This document shows positions 46,493 to 55,194 of a stretch of DNA of 64,000 nucleotides, piece after piece. The stretch lies in assembly GCF_007859915.1 (NCBI RefSeq), contig NZ_SJPM01000001.1, positions 1,147,086 to 1,211,085 of the forward strand, read 5' to 3'. Both the position numbers and the translations under genes were made by a program. Numbering within the stretch: position 1 is the stretch's first letter; each line of letters opens with the position of its first letter. This DNA comes from Neorhodopirellula pilleata (GTDB taxonomy: Bacteria; Planctomycetota; Planctomycetia; Pirellulales; Pirellulaceae). The notes below the pieces were generated by a model. That model did not search any database, was not told the DNA's origin, and saw only the letters and a program-made list of their open reading frames with translations.

Positions 46493-49400
46493 ATGCCCCC
46501 ACGTTTGTTCCGGCAGATTGCCGTAGCTGTTCTCGGCGTTTTCTCTCTGTTCGCTTGGCCGAGCGACCTGTCCGCGCAAGGTCCCGCCGCCGAAGCGACC
46601 CGCCAAACCGAAGTCGATGCCCGTTTCCAGATCCTTTTTGATGGCGAATCACTCACCCGCTGGAAAGGCAACCTGGAACTTTGGTCAGTCCAAGACGGTG
46701 CGATCGTAGGCCAGACGACTGCGGAAAATCCGATCAAGGCCAATACCTTCTTGATTTATCAAGGCGGCGAAACGGCGGATTTTGAATTCCGATGCAAGGT
46801 CCGTTTCGAAGGCAACAACTCGGGGGTTCAATACCGCAGCGAGCTGGTGGATCCGACCGGGTTCGCGCTGGCGGGCTATCAGGCCGATTTGCACCCCAAT
46901 CAAGAATACTTCGGCATGATGTACGGTGAAAGAACAGGCCGCGGCATCATCGGCCAGCGGGGCCAACGCGTCGTCGTGTCGCCGGACGGCAAGTCCAGCG
47001 TCGTCGGACAAGTCGGCAACAAAGAGGTTTTTGTCGATAGCGAATGGAACGACCTAAGAATCGTCGCGGTGGGCAACCGGATGATTCATCAAGTCAACGG
47101 AATCACGACGCTTGATCTGACGGACAATCATCCCGACGCGAAACGAACCGGCAAGCTCGGCTTGCAACTGCATCAAGGCCCGGCCATGAAGGTCGAGTTT
47201 CGCAATCTGATGATGCGTCCGCTCAGCGGCCCCGAGGCGGAGCGAACACTCGATGCGGCCGTTAACAGCGTCCCACCCAAGACCGATTCACCCGATGATT
47301 CCGCGTCAACCCAACCGAAGGACTCCGACTGGCTCAAACAGAAGCCCGTCCCCCAATGGGTTTGGGCTGATCGATCGGCATCGAATCAAAAGGTTTGGTT
47401 TCGCAAGACCTTCGCGATCAACGGGGACGCCAAGACGGCACAGCTTTACGCAACTTGCGATAACCAATTTCAAATTTGGATCAACGGCGAGGCCATCGGC
47501 AACAGCAACGCTTGGGAAAAACCGATCCAAACCGACGTCGCCAAACACCTTCGCCCCGGCCAAAACGTGATCGCCATCGAAGGAAAGAACGACGGCGGGG
47601 TCGCGGCTTTGTTGGTCAAAATGCGGATCCAAAACAAAGACGACTCCACTCAAACCGTCGTCACCGACCGTGGTTGGTTGCTGACCGAGACGGAACCTCA
47701 GAACTGGCAAGGCGTTGATTTCAAAGACGAGACATGGTCCCAAGTCAAAGTCATTCAAAAGCTCGGCGAAGGACCTTGGGGGATTCCCGGATATCAGGCA
47801 CCGGGTTCGTCGTCCGGCAAGAACGCGGATCCCCTGCACGCCAAAAACGTGATCGTGCCACCCGGGTTCGTCGTCGATCGTATCTATCGATTGACCCCCG
47901 ACCAAGGCAGCTGGGTTTCATTGGCCACCGATCCGAAGGGACGCATTTATGCTTGTGACCAAGCCGGGGCAGGCTTGTACCGTGTCACGTTACAAGAGAA
48001 TGGACCCGCCCAAGTCGAAAAGGTGTCGGTCGGTCAGTTGGCCGGTTTGTCTGGAGCCCAAGGATTGGTGTGGGCGTTTGATAGTTTGTGGTTTCACCGA
48101 AACGGCGGCCATCTTTATCGACTGACCGATTCCGACGGAGACGACGTTTTGGACACCGCCCAAGAATTCCCCGGCGGCACCGGCGGCGGCGAACACGGCA
48201 ACCATGCCGTCGTCGTCACCGAAGACGGCGAGGCGATTTACATGGATGGCGGCAACCACGCGGACTTGGCCGAAACCGAATCAAGCCGTGTGCCGACTTG
48301 GTACGAGGGGCTGTTGCTGCCGCGTATGTGGGACAGCAACGGTCACGCCCGTGGCCGAATGGCACCCGGCGGCTGGGTGACGCGTTTGAATGTTCAGACG
48401 CAAAAACAAATCCTGCACGCGATCGGTTTTCGCAATCAATACGACATCGCGTTGAACCGATTTGGCGATCTGTTTACCTACGATGCCGACATGGAATGGG
48501 ACCTGGGATTGCCGTGGTACCGACCGACGCGGATCTGCAACGTCGTCAGCGGTGCCGACTTCGGATGGCGAAGTGGCAGCGGCAAATGGCCGACCTACTA
48601 CGAAGATACTTTGCCGCCGGTCGTCGACATCGGTCCCGGCTCGCCCACCGGCGTGGTCTCGGGTACCGGGACGGCGTTCCCGACTCGCTACCAAGACGCG
48701 ATCTTTGCCCTCGATTGGACGTTCGGTACGATCTACGCGATCCACCTGCAACCTGACGGTGCCAGCTACACCGGCAGTGCCGAACCGTTCGTCTATTCGG
48801 TTCCTCTGCCCGTAACCGACGCAGTCGTCGGCCAGGACGGTTCGTTGATCTTTGCCGTCGGCGGCCGCGGCACCGAGTCAGCGATGTTCCGCGTTCGCTA
48901 CGTCGGCGACGAAGCCACCACGGCTCCGGTCGCGCCGGGCATTAATGACCCGGCCACGGTCGCGCGTGGTCAACGTAGACAATTAGAAGCTTTCCACGGG
49001 GTCGAACATGCCGACGCCATTTCGACAGCATGGCCTTATCTGGCCAACCCCGATCGGTTCTTGCGACACGCCGCGCGAATCGCCGTCGAAAGCCAACCGG
49101 TCGATCGCTGGTCGGCGATGGCCCTGAGCAGCACCGATCCTCAAACCGTGATCACTTCGGCTGTTGCGTTGGCTCGTATGGGCAACGAATCGCACGCCGG
49201 GCCGTTGCTCGATCATCTTCTGTCGCTACGTGCGGAAGAACTCGACGACGCCAAACTGCTCGGTTTGTTGCGTGCTTACGCATTGACCTTCATGCGTTTG
49301 GGCGATCCCGCCGAGGAGCAGCGAGAACGAATTATCTCGCAGCTTGACCCGATGTTGCCCAGCGCTAACGCCGACGTGAACCAAGAGTTGATCCGTGTCT

Positions 49401-50317
49401 TGGTTGCCCTGCGACACCCCGGTGTCGTTGCCAAGGCGATGCAGTTGATTCGCGACCGAGGCCCTGCGGCGGCACCGGATTGGTCGCAGATTGCTTCACG
49501 CAACAGCGGTTACGGCGCGGGCGTTCAACGAATGATCGACAACCCGCCGCCGGCGCGTGAGATCCAATACGCCTTCATGTTGCGAAACATTCGTAAAGGC
49601 TGGACGTTGGACTTGCGTCGTGAATACTTCACCTTCTTGAATGAAGCCGCCACAGCGTCTGGAGGGGCGAGCTACCCCGGTTACTTGACCCGCACCCGTG
49701 ACGAAGCCCTCGCGCTCTGCAGCAGCGAACAACGCAAGGCCCTCGAAGAAATCACAGGTGAGGATTTCAACCCGTTGCCGGATTTCGAGATCCTCCCGAT
49801 CCGTGGACCCGGTAAGGTATGGACGATGGAGACCGCGTCCGCCGCTTCACGCGGCAAACCCGATTTCGACGCCGGACGGTCGCTGTTCTTCAGCGCCCAA
49901 TGTGCCGCCTGCCACCGTCTCGCCGGACTCGGAGGTGACATCGGACCGGACCTGACCAGCGTCCGAAACAAGTTTGACGAAAACTACGTGCTCGATGCGA
50001 TTGTCCACCCCAGTCGGGTGATCTCGGATCAGTACGGTTCCTCGACGGTGCTTTTGGCCGATGGCACGATTTTGACCGGATTGGTGGTCGAACAAGAAAA
50101 CGGCAATTTATTGGTCTACCCTAATCAGACCCAAGGCAGCCAAGAGCCGCTTCAAGCGATCAAGGTCGACGCGGACGACATCGAAGACATCAGTGCATCG
50201 AAGATCTCTCAAATGCCTGAGGGATTGCTCAACAACCTCAACGCCGAAGAAATACGCGATCTGATGGGTTACTTGATGTCCGGCGGCGATCCCAACGATA
50301 AACGCTACCGTAAATAG
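46493..50317 (+). CDS. DUF1080 / PVC membrane-bound dehydrogenase / HEAT / cytochrome c protein
   Basis: 1,274 residues, exported (signal VAVLGVFSLFAWPSDLSAQG). Order: a DUF1080 (3-keto-disaccharide hydrolase-like) jelly roll with FQILFDGESLTRWKGNLELW and FRCKVRFEGNNSGVQYRSEL (about 40-245); a beta-sandwich resembling a carbohydrate-binding module (VWFRKTFAINGDAKTAQLYA); the PVC dehydrogenase propeller (VPPGFVVDRIYRLTPDQGSW, LATDPKGRIYACDQAG); HEAT-like helices; and cytochrome c with CAACHRLAGLGGDIGPDLTS near residue 1139. The architecture joins a glycan-active domain to a haem electron carrier, which suggests oxidation and cleavage of 3-keto sugars in the periplasm; this is inferred. It starts at the ATG at 46493, after family B copy 1. 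Confidence 0.9.
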   Translation: MPPRLFRQIAVAVLGVFSLFAWPSDLSAQGPAAEATRQTEVDARFQILFDGESLTRWKGNLELWSVQDGAIVGQTTAENPIKANTFLIYQGGETADFEFRCKVRFEGNNSGVQYRSELVDPTGFALAGYQADLHPNQEYFGMMYGERTGRGIIGQRGQRVVVSPDGKSSVVGQVGNKEVFVDSEWNDLRIVAVGNRMIHQVNGITTLDLTDNHPDAKRTGKLGLQLHQGPAMKVEFRNLMMRPLSGPEAERTLDAAVNSVPPKTDSPDDSASTQPKDSDWLKQKPVPQWVWADRSASNQKVWFRKTFAINGDAKTAQLYATCDNQFQIWINGEAIGNSNAWEKPIQTDVAKHLRPGQNVIAIEGKNDGGVAALLVKMRIQNKDDSTQTVVTDRGWLLTETEPQNWQGVDFKDETWSQVKVIQKLGEGPWGIPGYQAPGSSSGKNADPLHAKNVIVPPGFVVDRIYRLTPDQGSWVSLATDPKGRIYACDQAGAGLYRVTLQENGPAQVEKVSVGQLAGLSGAQGLVWAFDSLWFHRNGGHLYRLTDSDGDDVLDTAQEFPGGTGGGEHGNHAVVVTEDGEAIYMDGGNHADLAETESSRVPTWYEGLLLPRMWDSNGHARGRMAPGGWVTRLNVQTQKQILHAIGFRNQYDIALNRFGDLFTYDADMEWDLGLPWYRPTRICNVVSGADFGWRSGSGKWPTYYEDTLPPVVDIGPGSPTGVVSGTGTAFPTRYQDAIFALDWTFGTIYAIHLQPDGASYTGSAEPFVYSVPLPVTDAVVGQDGSLIFAVGGRGTESAMFRVRYVGDEATTAPVAPGINDPATVARGQRRQLEAFHGVEHADAISTAWPYLANPDRFLRHAARIAVESQPVDRWSAMALSSTDPQTVITSAVALARMGNESHAGPLLDHLLSLRAEELDDAKLLGLLRAYALTFMRLGDPAEEQRERIISQLDPMLPSANADVNQELIRVLVALRHPGVVAKAMQLIRDRGPAAAPDWSQIASRNSGYGAGVQRMIDNPPPAREIQYAFMLRNIRKGWTLDLRREYFTFLNEAATASGGASYPGYLTRTRDEALALCSSEQRKALEEITGEDFNPLPDFEILPIRGPGKVWTMETASAASRGKPDFDAGRSLFFSAQCAACHRLAGLGGDIGPDLTSVRNKFDENYVLDAIVHPSRVISDQYGSSTVLLADGTILTGLVVEQENGNLLVYPNQTQGSQEPLQAIKVDADDIEDISASKISQMPEGLLNNLNAEEIRDLMGYLMSGGDPNDKRYRK

Positions 50318-50322
50318 GGTCT

Positions 50323-50569
50323 GCTCCGTCAAAACGTAAAAATTAGGGTTAGCGAAGTGAGCCGACGGCGCTAGCTGCGGGCATTGCTCAACACCCGACG
50401 CTAGCGGGTTGTTGATTTAGTCGTTTAACGGCAAGCCGCAGGCGACAGAGCTTGAGAACGCAGACGCCTGCGGCTTGCCGTTAAACGAAAACGCCCAATC
50501 GTGCACTCAATCAACAGCCCGCTAGCGCGTTCGGCTCACCCTGAAACTAAATTTTGACGAAGCACTCGT
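50323..50569. repeat. Nested palindromic element containing family A copy 3
   Basis: The inner element (50400-50526) is family A in reverse orientation, 127 bp. It is bracketed by a second, imperfect inverted pair: GCTCCGTCAAAACGT... with GTGAGCCGACGGCGCTAGC on the left, and GCTAGCGCGTTCGGCTCACC... with TTTTGACGAAGC on the right. Family A therefore appears inserted in, or expanded from, an older palindrome. The remaining bases up to the desaturase start (about 50570-50757) show no feature. Confidence 0.75.
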
Positions 50570-50757
50570 GTTGAGTGTTGACGATACAACTCTGGACGAG
50601 GCAACAAAACCCCAGTTTCCTCTTGACATCGATGTGATGAATCCTGTCTTTAAAACCACCAAGCGGAGGGATGGATTACTATTTGCAATAGACAGAATTG
50701 AATAATGGTAATTCAATAAGACTCATCACCAACCTGTCCTGTGTTCCAAATGACTGC

Positions 50758-51870
50758 ATGATGGCTAGCAAAACGAATCCAGCATCCTGCCACCCGTTCA
50801 GCTTCGTCCAAGCCCGCACCCTGATCGCCGATCTCCAGCGTCCCAACCCGTGGATTTACTGGGCGGATTTTTTGGTGTCGATCATCATCGGCCACATCAC
50901 GTTGCACGCCATTTTTTGGATGCATCGGCTGTATGGTTTTGAGCCCTGGTCGATCGCCGTGATGGGGTTGTGCTATGTCGTCACCGTGATTTTGTACATG
51001 CGGGCCTTGATGTTCATACATGAACTCGTGCATTTGCCGGACAAAGGATTCACGTTTTTTCGCATCGCCTGGAACGGACTGTGCGGAATCTTTTTCCTGG
51101 TTCCATCGTTCCTGTATTACCCGCACGTCGACCATCACCGCCGCAAACACTACGGCACCGAACACGACGGCGAGTACTTGCCGCTAGCGAATCGTGGTCC
51201 ATGGATGATCGTTGGGTTCATCGCCCAGGCCTTGATCTTGCCATTGCTAGCGGTGCTACGTTTTCTGGTCATCAGTCCGTTGTGTTGGATCGCACCGAAA
51301 CTTCGTCCGATCGTTCACCGCCACATGTCGACGATGTTGGTCGACCCGACCTACCAACGGCGGGACTCGTCACCGAAGGTGATGCGGATCGTGATCTTGC
51401 AGGAGGTTCTGTGCTTCGCTTGGTTGGTTTGGTTCTTCATTCGCGGGTATATCATGCGTGATCAACTGATCGATCCGTTTTGGTTCATTGCGTATTCCGT
51501 CGGCGTTGGCATCTTGGTGCTCAACGAAGTGCGTACGTTGGGAGCCCACCGCTGGACCAATGACGGCGGCGAGATGAGTTTCGCCGATCAACTAACCGAT
51601 TCGGTGAACTTTCCCGAGCGACCTTGGATCACCGAACTTTGGGGACCGATCGGAACCCGTTACCATGCGTTGCACCATCTGTTCCCCCGACTACCCTATC
51701 ACAACTTGGGCGAAGCCCATCGACGACTCACGGCGGGGCTTCCGGCGGATTCGATTTACCATCAAACGAACGAAGTCTCGTTGACCGCAGCGATCCGAAA
51801 ATTATGGCAACAATCCCGAGCGGCGGTCGCCCGACAATCGCAAACCAGCCCGACGAAAGTGCCGGCATAG
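50758..51870 (+). CDS. Fatty acid desaturase family membrane protein
   Basis: About 370 residues. Several membrane helices carry the His boxes of the membrane di-iron family: HELVHL, then HVDHHRRKHYG, and the late YHALHHLFPRLPYHNLGEAH. This matches acyl-lipid desaturases or the related beta-carotene hydroxylase/ketolase branch, which insert double bonds or hydroxyls using O2 and ferredoxin-type electrons. Substrate cannot be told from sequence alone. The frame opens at 50698, but the paired ATGs at 50758 and 50761 (MMASKTNPASC) are preferred. The aminotransferase gene starts inside its last 67 bases, so the two are likely co-expressed. Confidence 0.88.
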   Translation: MMASKTNPASCHPFSFVQARTLIADLQRPNPWIYWADFLVSIIIGHITLHAIFWMHRLYGFEPWSIAVMGLCYVVTVILYMRALMFIHELVHLPDKGFTFFRIAWNGLCGIFFLVPSFLYYPHVDHHRRKHYGTEHDGEYLPLANRGPWMIVGFIAQALILPLLAVLRFLVISPLCWIAPKLRPIVHRHMSTMLVDPTYQRRDSSPKVMRIVILQEVLCFAWLVWFFIRGYIMRDQLIDPFWFIAYSVGVGILVLNEVRTLGAHRWTNDGGEMSFADQLTDSVNFPERPWITELWGPIGTRYHALHHLFPRLPYHNLGEAHRRLTAGLPADSIYHQTNEVSLTAAIRKLWQQSRAAVARQSQTSPTKVPA

Positions 51871-52805
51871 GAAACGACGGCAACCTTCCGACGGACGTAT
51901 TTGTCCCGATCGGATTTTTCTGTTGTGATGCGATCGGACAAAACGGATGGCTGCCGACCGATCAGATTCGGTTGCCCATCGAGGATCTCGGTTTCCGCCA
52001 AGGCGTGACCGCCGTCGAGCGTCTGCGAACCTATGACCGCCGTCCGTTCGCCGTCGATCGTCACTTGCAGCGGTTCGCTCAAACGCTTCGATCGATCGGA
52101 ATGGACGCGAGTGTTTCGATGGATGCGATCGAGCGGTTGATCGATGAGATCATTGATCGCAATCGCGATTGGGTGAGCCAACAAGTCGACGTCGGTATCA
52201 CCGTCTGGGCGACTCCCGGTCGTCGCTTGAGCAACCAAGGTGGCGTGACCTATGCCGTGCATCTCAATCCGATCGATCACGAGGCGGTCCGGATTCGCCG
52301 CACCGAGGGGCAGTCGGTGGTGCTCACCGATATACGACAGCCCGCCCCGGATTGTTGGCCTCGGTCGGCGAAGGTCCGCAGCCGCTTGCATTATTTCTTG
52401 GCCGATCAACAGTCCGAGTCCATTCGGCGAGGCAGCACCGGTGTCTTACGAGACGAAGACGATTCGTGGACCGAATCGAGTGTTGCCAACTTGGCGTTGG
52501 TAGTCGACGATGAATTGGTCTTCGCCCCCGTCGACCGGGTGTTGCCTGGCGTGACGCAGTGCATCGTCCGAGAGATCGCATGGAATCAAGGCATTGATTG
52601 TCGAAACCAACTGATTCAAACGGTGGATATCGGTCGCGCCCAAGCGATGTTGTTGATGGGCACGGACACCGGATTGTGGTTCGCCAGTGAAGTCTGGGAT
52701 GGTCAGGGAAATTGCATCCGATCATTCGATCGCCCCACCAAAGTTTCCCTCACCAAGCGTCTGCAAACAGCCATGCCACAATCATCGACAGGGTTGCCAC
52801 TGTAG
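51804..52805 (+). CDS. Class IV aminotransferase (branched-chain aminotransferase / aminodeoxychorismate lyase-like)
   Basis: 333 residues. PLP fold type IV features: GFRQGVTAVERLRTYDRRPF near the N-terminus and AVDRHLQRFAQTLRSIGMDA. The likely PLP Lys is in PRSAKVRSRLHYFLAD, followed by ESSVANLALVVDDELVFAP, RVLPGVTQCIVREIA and a late MLLMGTDTGLW. The family includes BCAT, D-amino acid transaminase and PabC, and the exact reaction is not clear. It starts at an ATG inside the desaturase gene (67-base overlap in another frame); the longer frame from 51624 is unlikely. A first-codon region of about 35 residues before the recognisable fold is poorly conserved in style, so a downstream start is possible. 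Confidence 0.85.
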   Translation: MATIPSGGRPTIANQPDESAGIGNDGNLPTDVFVPIGFFCCDAIGQNGWLPTDQIRLPIEDLGFRQGVTAVERLRTYDRRPFAVDRHLQRFAQTLRSIGMDASVSMDAIERLIDEIIDRNRDWVSQQVDVGITVWATPGRRLSNQGGVTYAVHLNPIDHEAVRIRRTEGQSVVLTDIRQPAPDCWPRSAKVRSRLHYFLADQQSESIRRGSTGVLRDEDDSWTESSVANLALVVDDELVFAPVDRVLPGVTQCIVREIAWNQGIDCRNQLIQTVDIGRAQAMLLMGTDTGLWFASEVWDGQGNCIRSFDRPTKVSLTKRLQTAMPQSSTGLPL

Positions 52806-52819
52806 GCTGGGTCGCAGCC

Positions 52820-53298
52820 GCTTCGGCGGAGACCCGGCATTCTGCAGCGCGTGGATCATCAATGCTGGCGTCGCTTGCCCGATTCCTGACCAACTCGCAA
52901 CGATCTTTGAGATCAACCATCCGAAAGGCGAGAGACTCTACTTCGATTGGGAAGATTCAATGTCGGCAACGTTCGGAACGAGCGGCAGTCGAGTCGCGGC
53001 ACGTTTACCCCATTCTAATGACACGACACCGATCGGCCCGACGATCCGCCTTTCGGATTTTAAAGATGGTCAGGGAAACACAGTCCTATTCAGCGAATCG
53101 CTTTACGCGTTGCCTTGGCACCGATCTGGATTTACCAATGCGGAAGATCTAATCTTCGTCCAGCAGCCAGATGAAATCATTTACCCGGTCCTTAGTCGCT
53201 TCACTAACGCAATGGTCTGGCAATCGATTGATTATCGAGTATGGCAAGCACTGATGACTCCCGCTGGGCGAGATCAAGTACCGACTGATGGATGGTAG
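52820..53298 (+). pseudogene. Remnant of a DUF1559 pseudopilin gene (C-terminal half)
   Basis: The frame encodes a segment typical of the late part of DUF1559 proteins: AWIINAG, ERLYFDWEDS and LSDFKDGQGNTVLFSESL. The N-terminal prepilin signal and first half are missing. Upstream sequence in frame belongs to the aminotransferase gene in another frame. No credible start codon or ribosome-binding site precedes the homologous part. The C-terminus also lacks the usual DGSV end. It reads as a decayed copy of the family represented intact at 8350. Confidence 0.5.
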
Positions 53299-53342
53299 CG
53301 ACGTTAAAAATCATCTCGTTAGGATCGACCACGGTGCACGAT

Positions 53343-54455
53343 TCAATTGGCAGCGGATTGTTTTAGATAGTGTCTGCGTTTGCGAACGACCAAAAGGATG
53401 ATCGCGAGAGCCGCTACACTCGCCAACACGAGTATCCTGACAACGAGACGTTGAGGTGAACGTCGCGGCTGAACGACCAAGGGTGCGATTTGTCCGTAAT
53501 CGGCCGCAAACATCTCATCTAAGTTTTCTCCGCGTTCGCCCCAGTTCTTTTCATCTTGCTCGATGCGCCGCTGGAGTTGTTCGGCTTGAATTAATTCCGC
53601 CCGAAGTTCGGCCTCAACCGATTCGATTGATTCGCCTACCTGCATGGCAATGGCCGCTTGGGCGAGTTCCCGATTTCTTGTGCGAGCTGGTTCGTCGGAA
53701 TTGTAGGAAGCGACCAAATAAGCACGCGCGGCCAGACGATTCGCGTTGATCGAATCGCGTTGCTCCGGGGCAAGTTGGGAAGCGAGCAGGTCCCCCAACG
53801 CGGCCAGTAACACCGGCGAATCGTGGTTTCCGAATCGCAGCATACCGATCAACCCCCGGATACCGGCCTCGTACTCATCTACCGATTCCTCTGCCGATTT
53901 ATTTTCATCTCGTTGATGATAGAGGTATTCGTCAAAACGCATCGGAAACTGTAAAGCGTGGGTTCGGTTTGTCCGGACGTCTTTTTGCAACAGATATTCA
54001 ACTAATCGCTTTTGATAGATTTCTCTTCCAAAATGCGCTTTCGGATTGATGGCCAGTGCCGCTTCAATGTGTTCAATCCCTTCTTCCAGTCGACCGGCAT
54101 GTATCAGGAACGTAGCTAAATTTGCCTCGGACTCATAACGTCCGATCTCAGGCCAACGTGATATCTTGGCGTCGATGACTTCGATGGCTTTGTCGTGTTG
54201 GTTAAGTTTTTCGTAGGCGACCGCAATATCGTCATAGTCACTTGGCGAACGCTGATCGACCGGCGTCGATTCACGGTCTTTGATTCGCCACCGGTAGTAA
54301 TGTTTGCTATGTCGGGGAAAATAGCCGACGATTGATTCCAATGCAGTGGGCACTGCCGAACGTTCCATAATGAGCGTGTCGTAGTCCCACAGACACGCCA
54401 AGGGAAGCAATCCGGAAAGGCTTAGAGTCAGTAAAAAAGTTACGCCGTGCGTCAT
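53343..54455 (-). CDS. TPR-containing membrane-anchored protein of unknown function
   Basis: 370 residues. An N-terminal hydrophobic segment (VTFLLTLSLSGLLPLACLWD) is a signal peptide or anchor. TPR-like helices follow: DYDDIAVAYEKLNQHDKAIE, ANLATFLIHAGRLEEGIEHI, EAALAINPKAHFG. A Gln/Glu/Arg coiled coil (about 285-315) leads to a C-terminal membrane helix (LVVRILVLASVAALAIILLV) and a basic tail. So the TPR part is probably periplasmic between two anchors. TPRs bind partner proteins; the partner is unknown. The ATG at 54453-54455 is the first in frame. Confidence 0.8.
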   Translation of the reverse strand: MTHGVTFLLTLSLSGLLPLACLWDYDTLIMERSAVPTALESIVGYFPRHSKHYYRWRIKDRESTPVDQRSPSDYDDIAVAYEKLNQHDKAIEVIDAKISRWPEIGRYESEANLATFLIHAGRLEEGIEHIEAALAINPKAHFGREIYQKRLVEYLLQKDVRTNRTHALQFPMRFDEYLYHQRDENKSAEESVDEYEAGIRGLIGMLRFGNHDSPVLLAALGDLLASQLAPEQRDSINANRLAARAYLVASYNSDEPARTRNRELAQAAIAMQVGESIESVEAELRAELIQAEQLQRRIEQDEKNWGERGENLDEMFAADYGQIAPLVVQPRRSPQRLVVRILVLASVAALAIILLVVRKRRHYLKQSAAN

Positions 54456-54499
54456 CGTCGTTACTGTGTTGGGTGAGTTATGTCCGCGTCAGCGGAAAC

Positions 54500-54545
54500 T
54501 TCGGATGAATAAGCTAATCACTAACAGCCAAAGGCCAATTGCCGT
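54500..54545. repeat. 7-bp repeat cluster
   Basis: Units such as GCTAATCACTAACAGCCAAA and GGCCAATTGCC upstream of the TPR gene and downstream of ogt. Same degenerate family as the clusters near the tRNA-tuf operon. Confidence 0.55.
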
Positions 54546-54598
54546 AATGCCGGGTGTTCGTCGCAAAGCCTCCTCCAGCCAGCCTACTTTTGGCCAGC

Positions 54599-55138
54599 CT
54601 ATCTTTTCTCTAGGTCGAGCAGGAATGTTTTGCGGGCTAGACCTCCGGCGAAGCCGGTTAGCTTGCCATTGCTACCGACGACGCGATGACAGGGAACGAG
54701 GATCGAGATCGGGTTGCGGGCGACCGCCGCTCCGACCGCCCGGATCGCCGCTGGTCGGCCGATTCCGATGGCGACCTCGCGATAGGTTTGAGTCTCGCCG
54801 GGAACGATGCGGGTTAGGTAACGCCAAACCTGAGTTTGGAACGGCGTCCCCACGAAATGATAGGGGATGCGGAACTCGGTTCGCTGACCCTGAAAATACT
54901 CGTCGAGCTGCTCGACGATGGTGGTTAAGATACCGGCTTCCCCGGTCGCGGATCGGGTGTTCTCAAGCGGATCTCGTGAATTCCAGTAACGGGGCTGCGG
55001 TGAATGATCAGGGAAGTACAATCCAAGGCACCCGTCGCGGCGGGCGACGATTCGCAATTCGCCAATCGGACTAACCCAAGCAGTTTGAAAATGGGGCGTC
55101 TGATGTTGGCGCGTTGGAGTGGACGTCATGACCGTCAT
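54599..55138 (-). CDS. ogt: Methylated-DNA--protein-cysteine methyltransferase
   Basis: 179 residues. It transfers the alkyl group from O6-methylguanine or O4-methylthymine in DNA to its own Cys, a suicide repair reaction. The active site PCHRVVGSNGKLTGFAGGLA is complete, with the helix-turn-helix region GTPFQTQVWRYLTRIVPGET and IGRPAAIRAVGAAVARNPI before it. The frame opens at 55243, but the ATG at 55136-55138 has AAGGA upstream at good spacing, so it is preferred. It is divergent from the sugar dehydrogenase gene with about 55 bases between. Confidence 0.95.
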   Translation of the reverse strand: MTVMTSTPTRQHQTPHFQTAWVSPIGELRIVARRDGCLGLYFPDHSPQPRYWNSRDPLENTRSATGEAGILTTIVEQLDEYFQGQRTEFRIPYHFVGTPFQTQVWRYLTRIVPGETQTYREVAIGIGRPAAIRAVGAAVARNPISILVPCHRVVGSNGKLTGFAGGLARKTFLLDLEKR

Positions 55139-55194
55139 CGTCAATTCCTTGTGAGTTACCTTTGAATCCTTTTTCCTCAAGACGAAGAGTCTAT

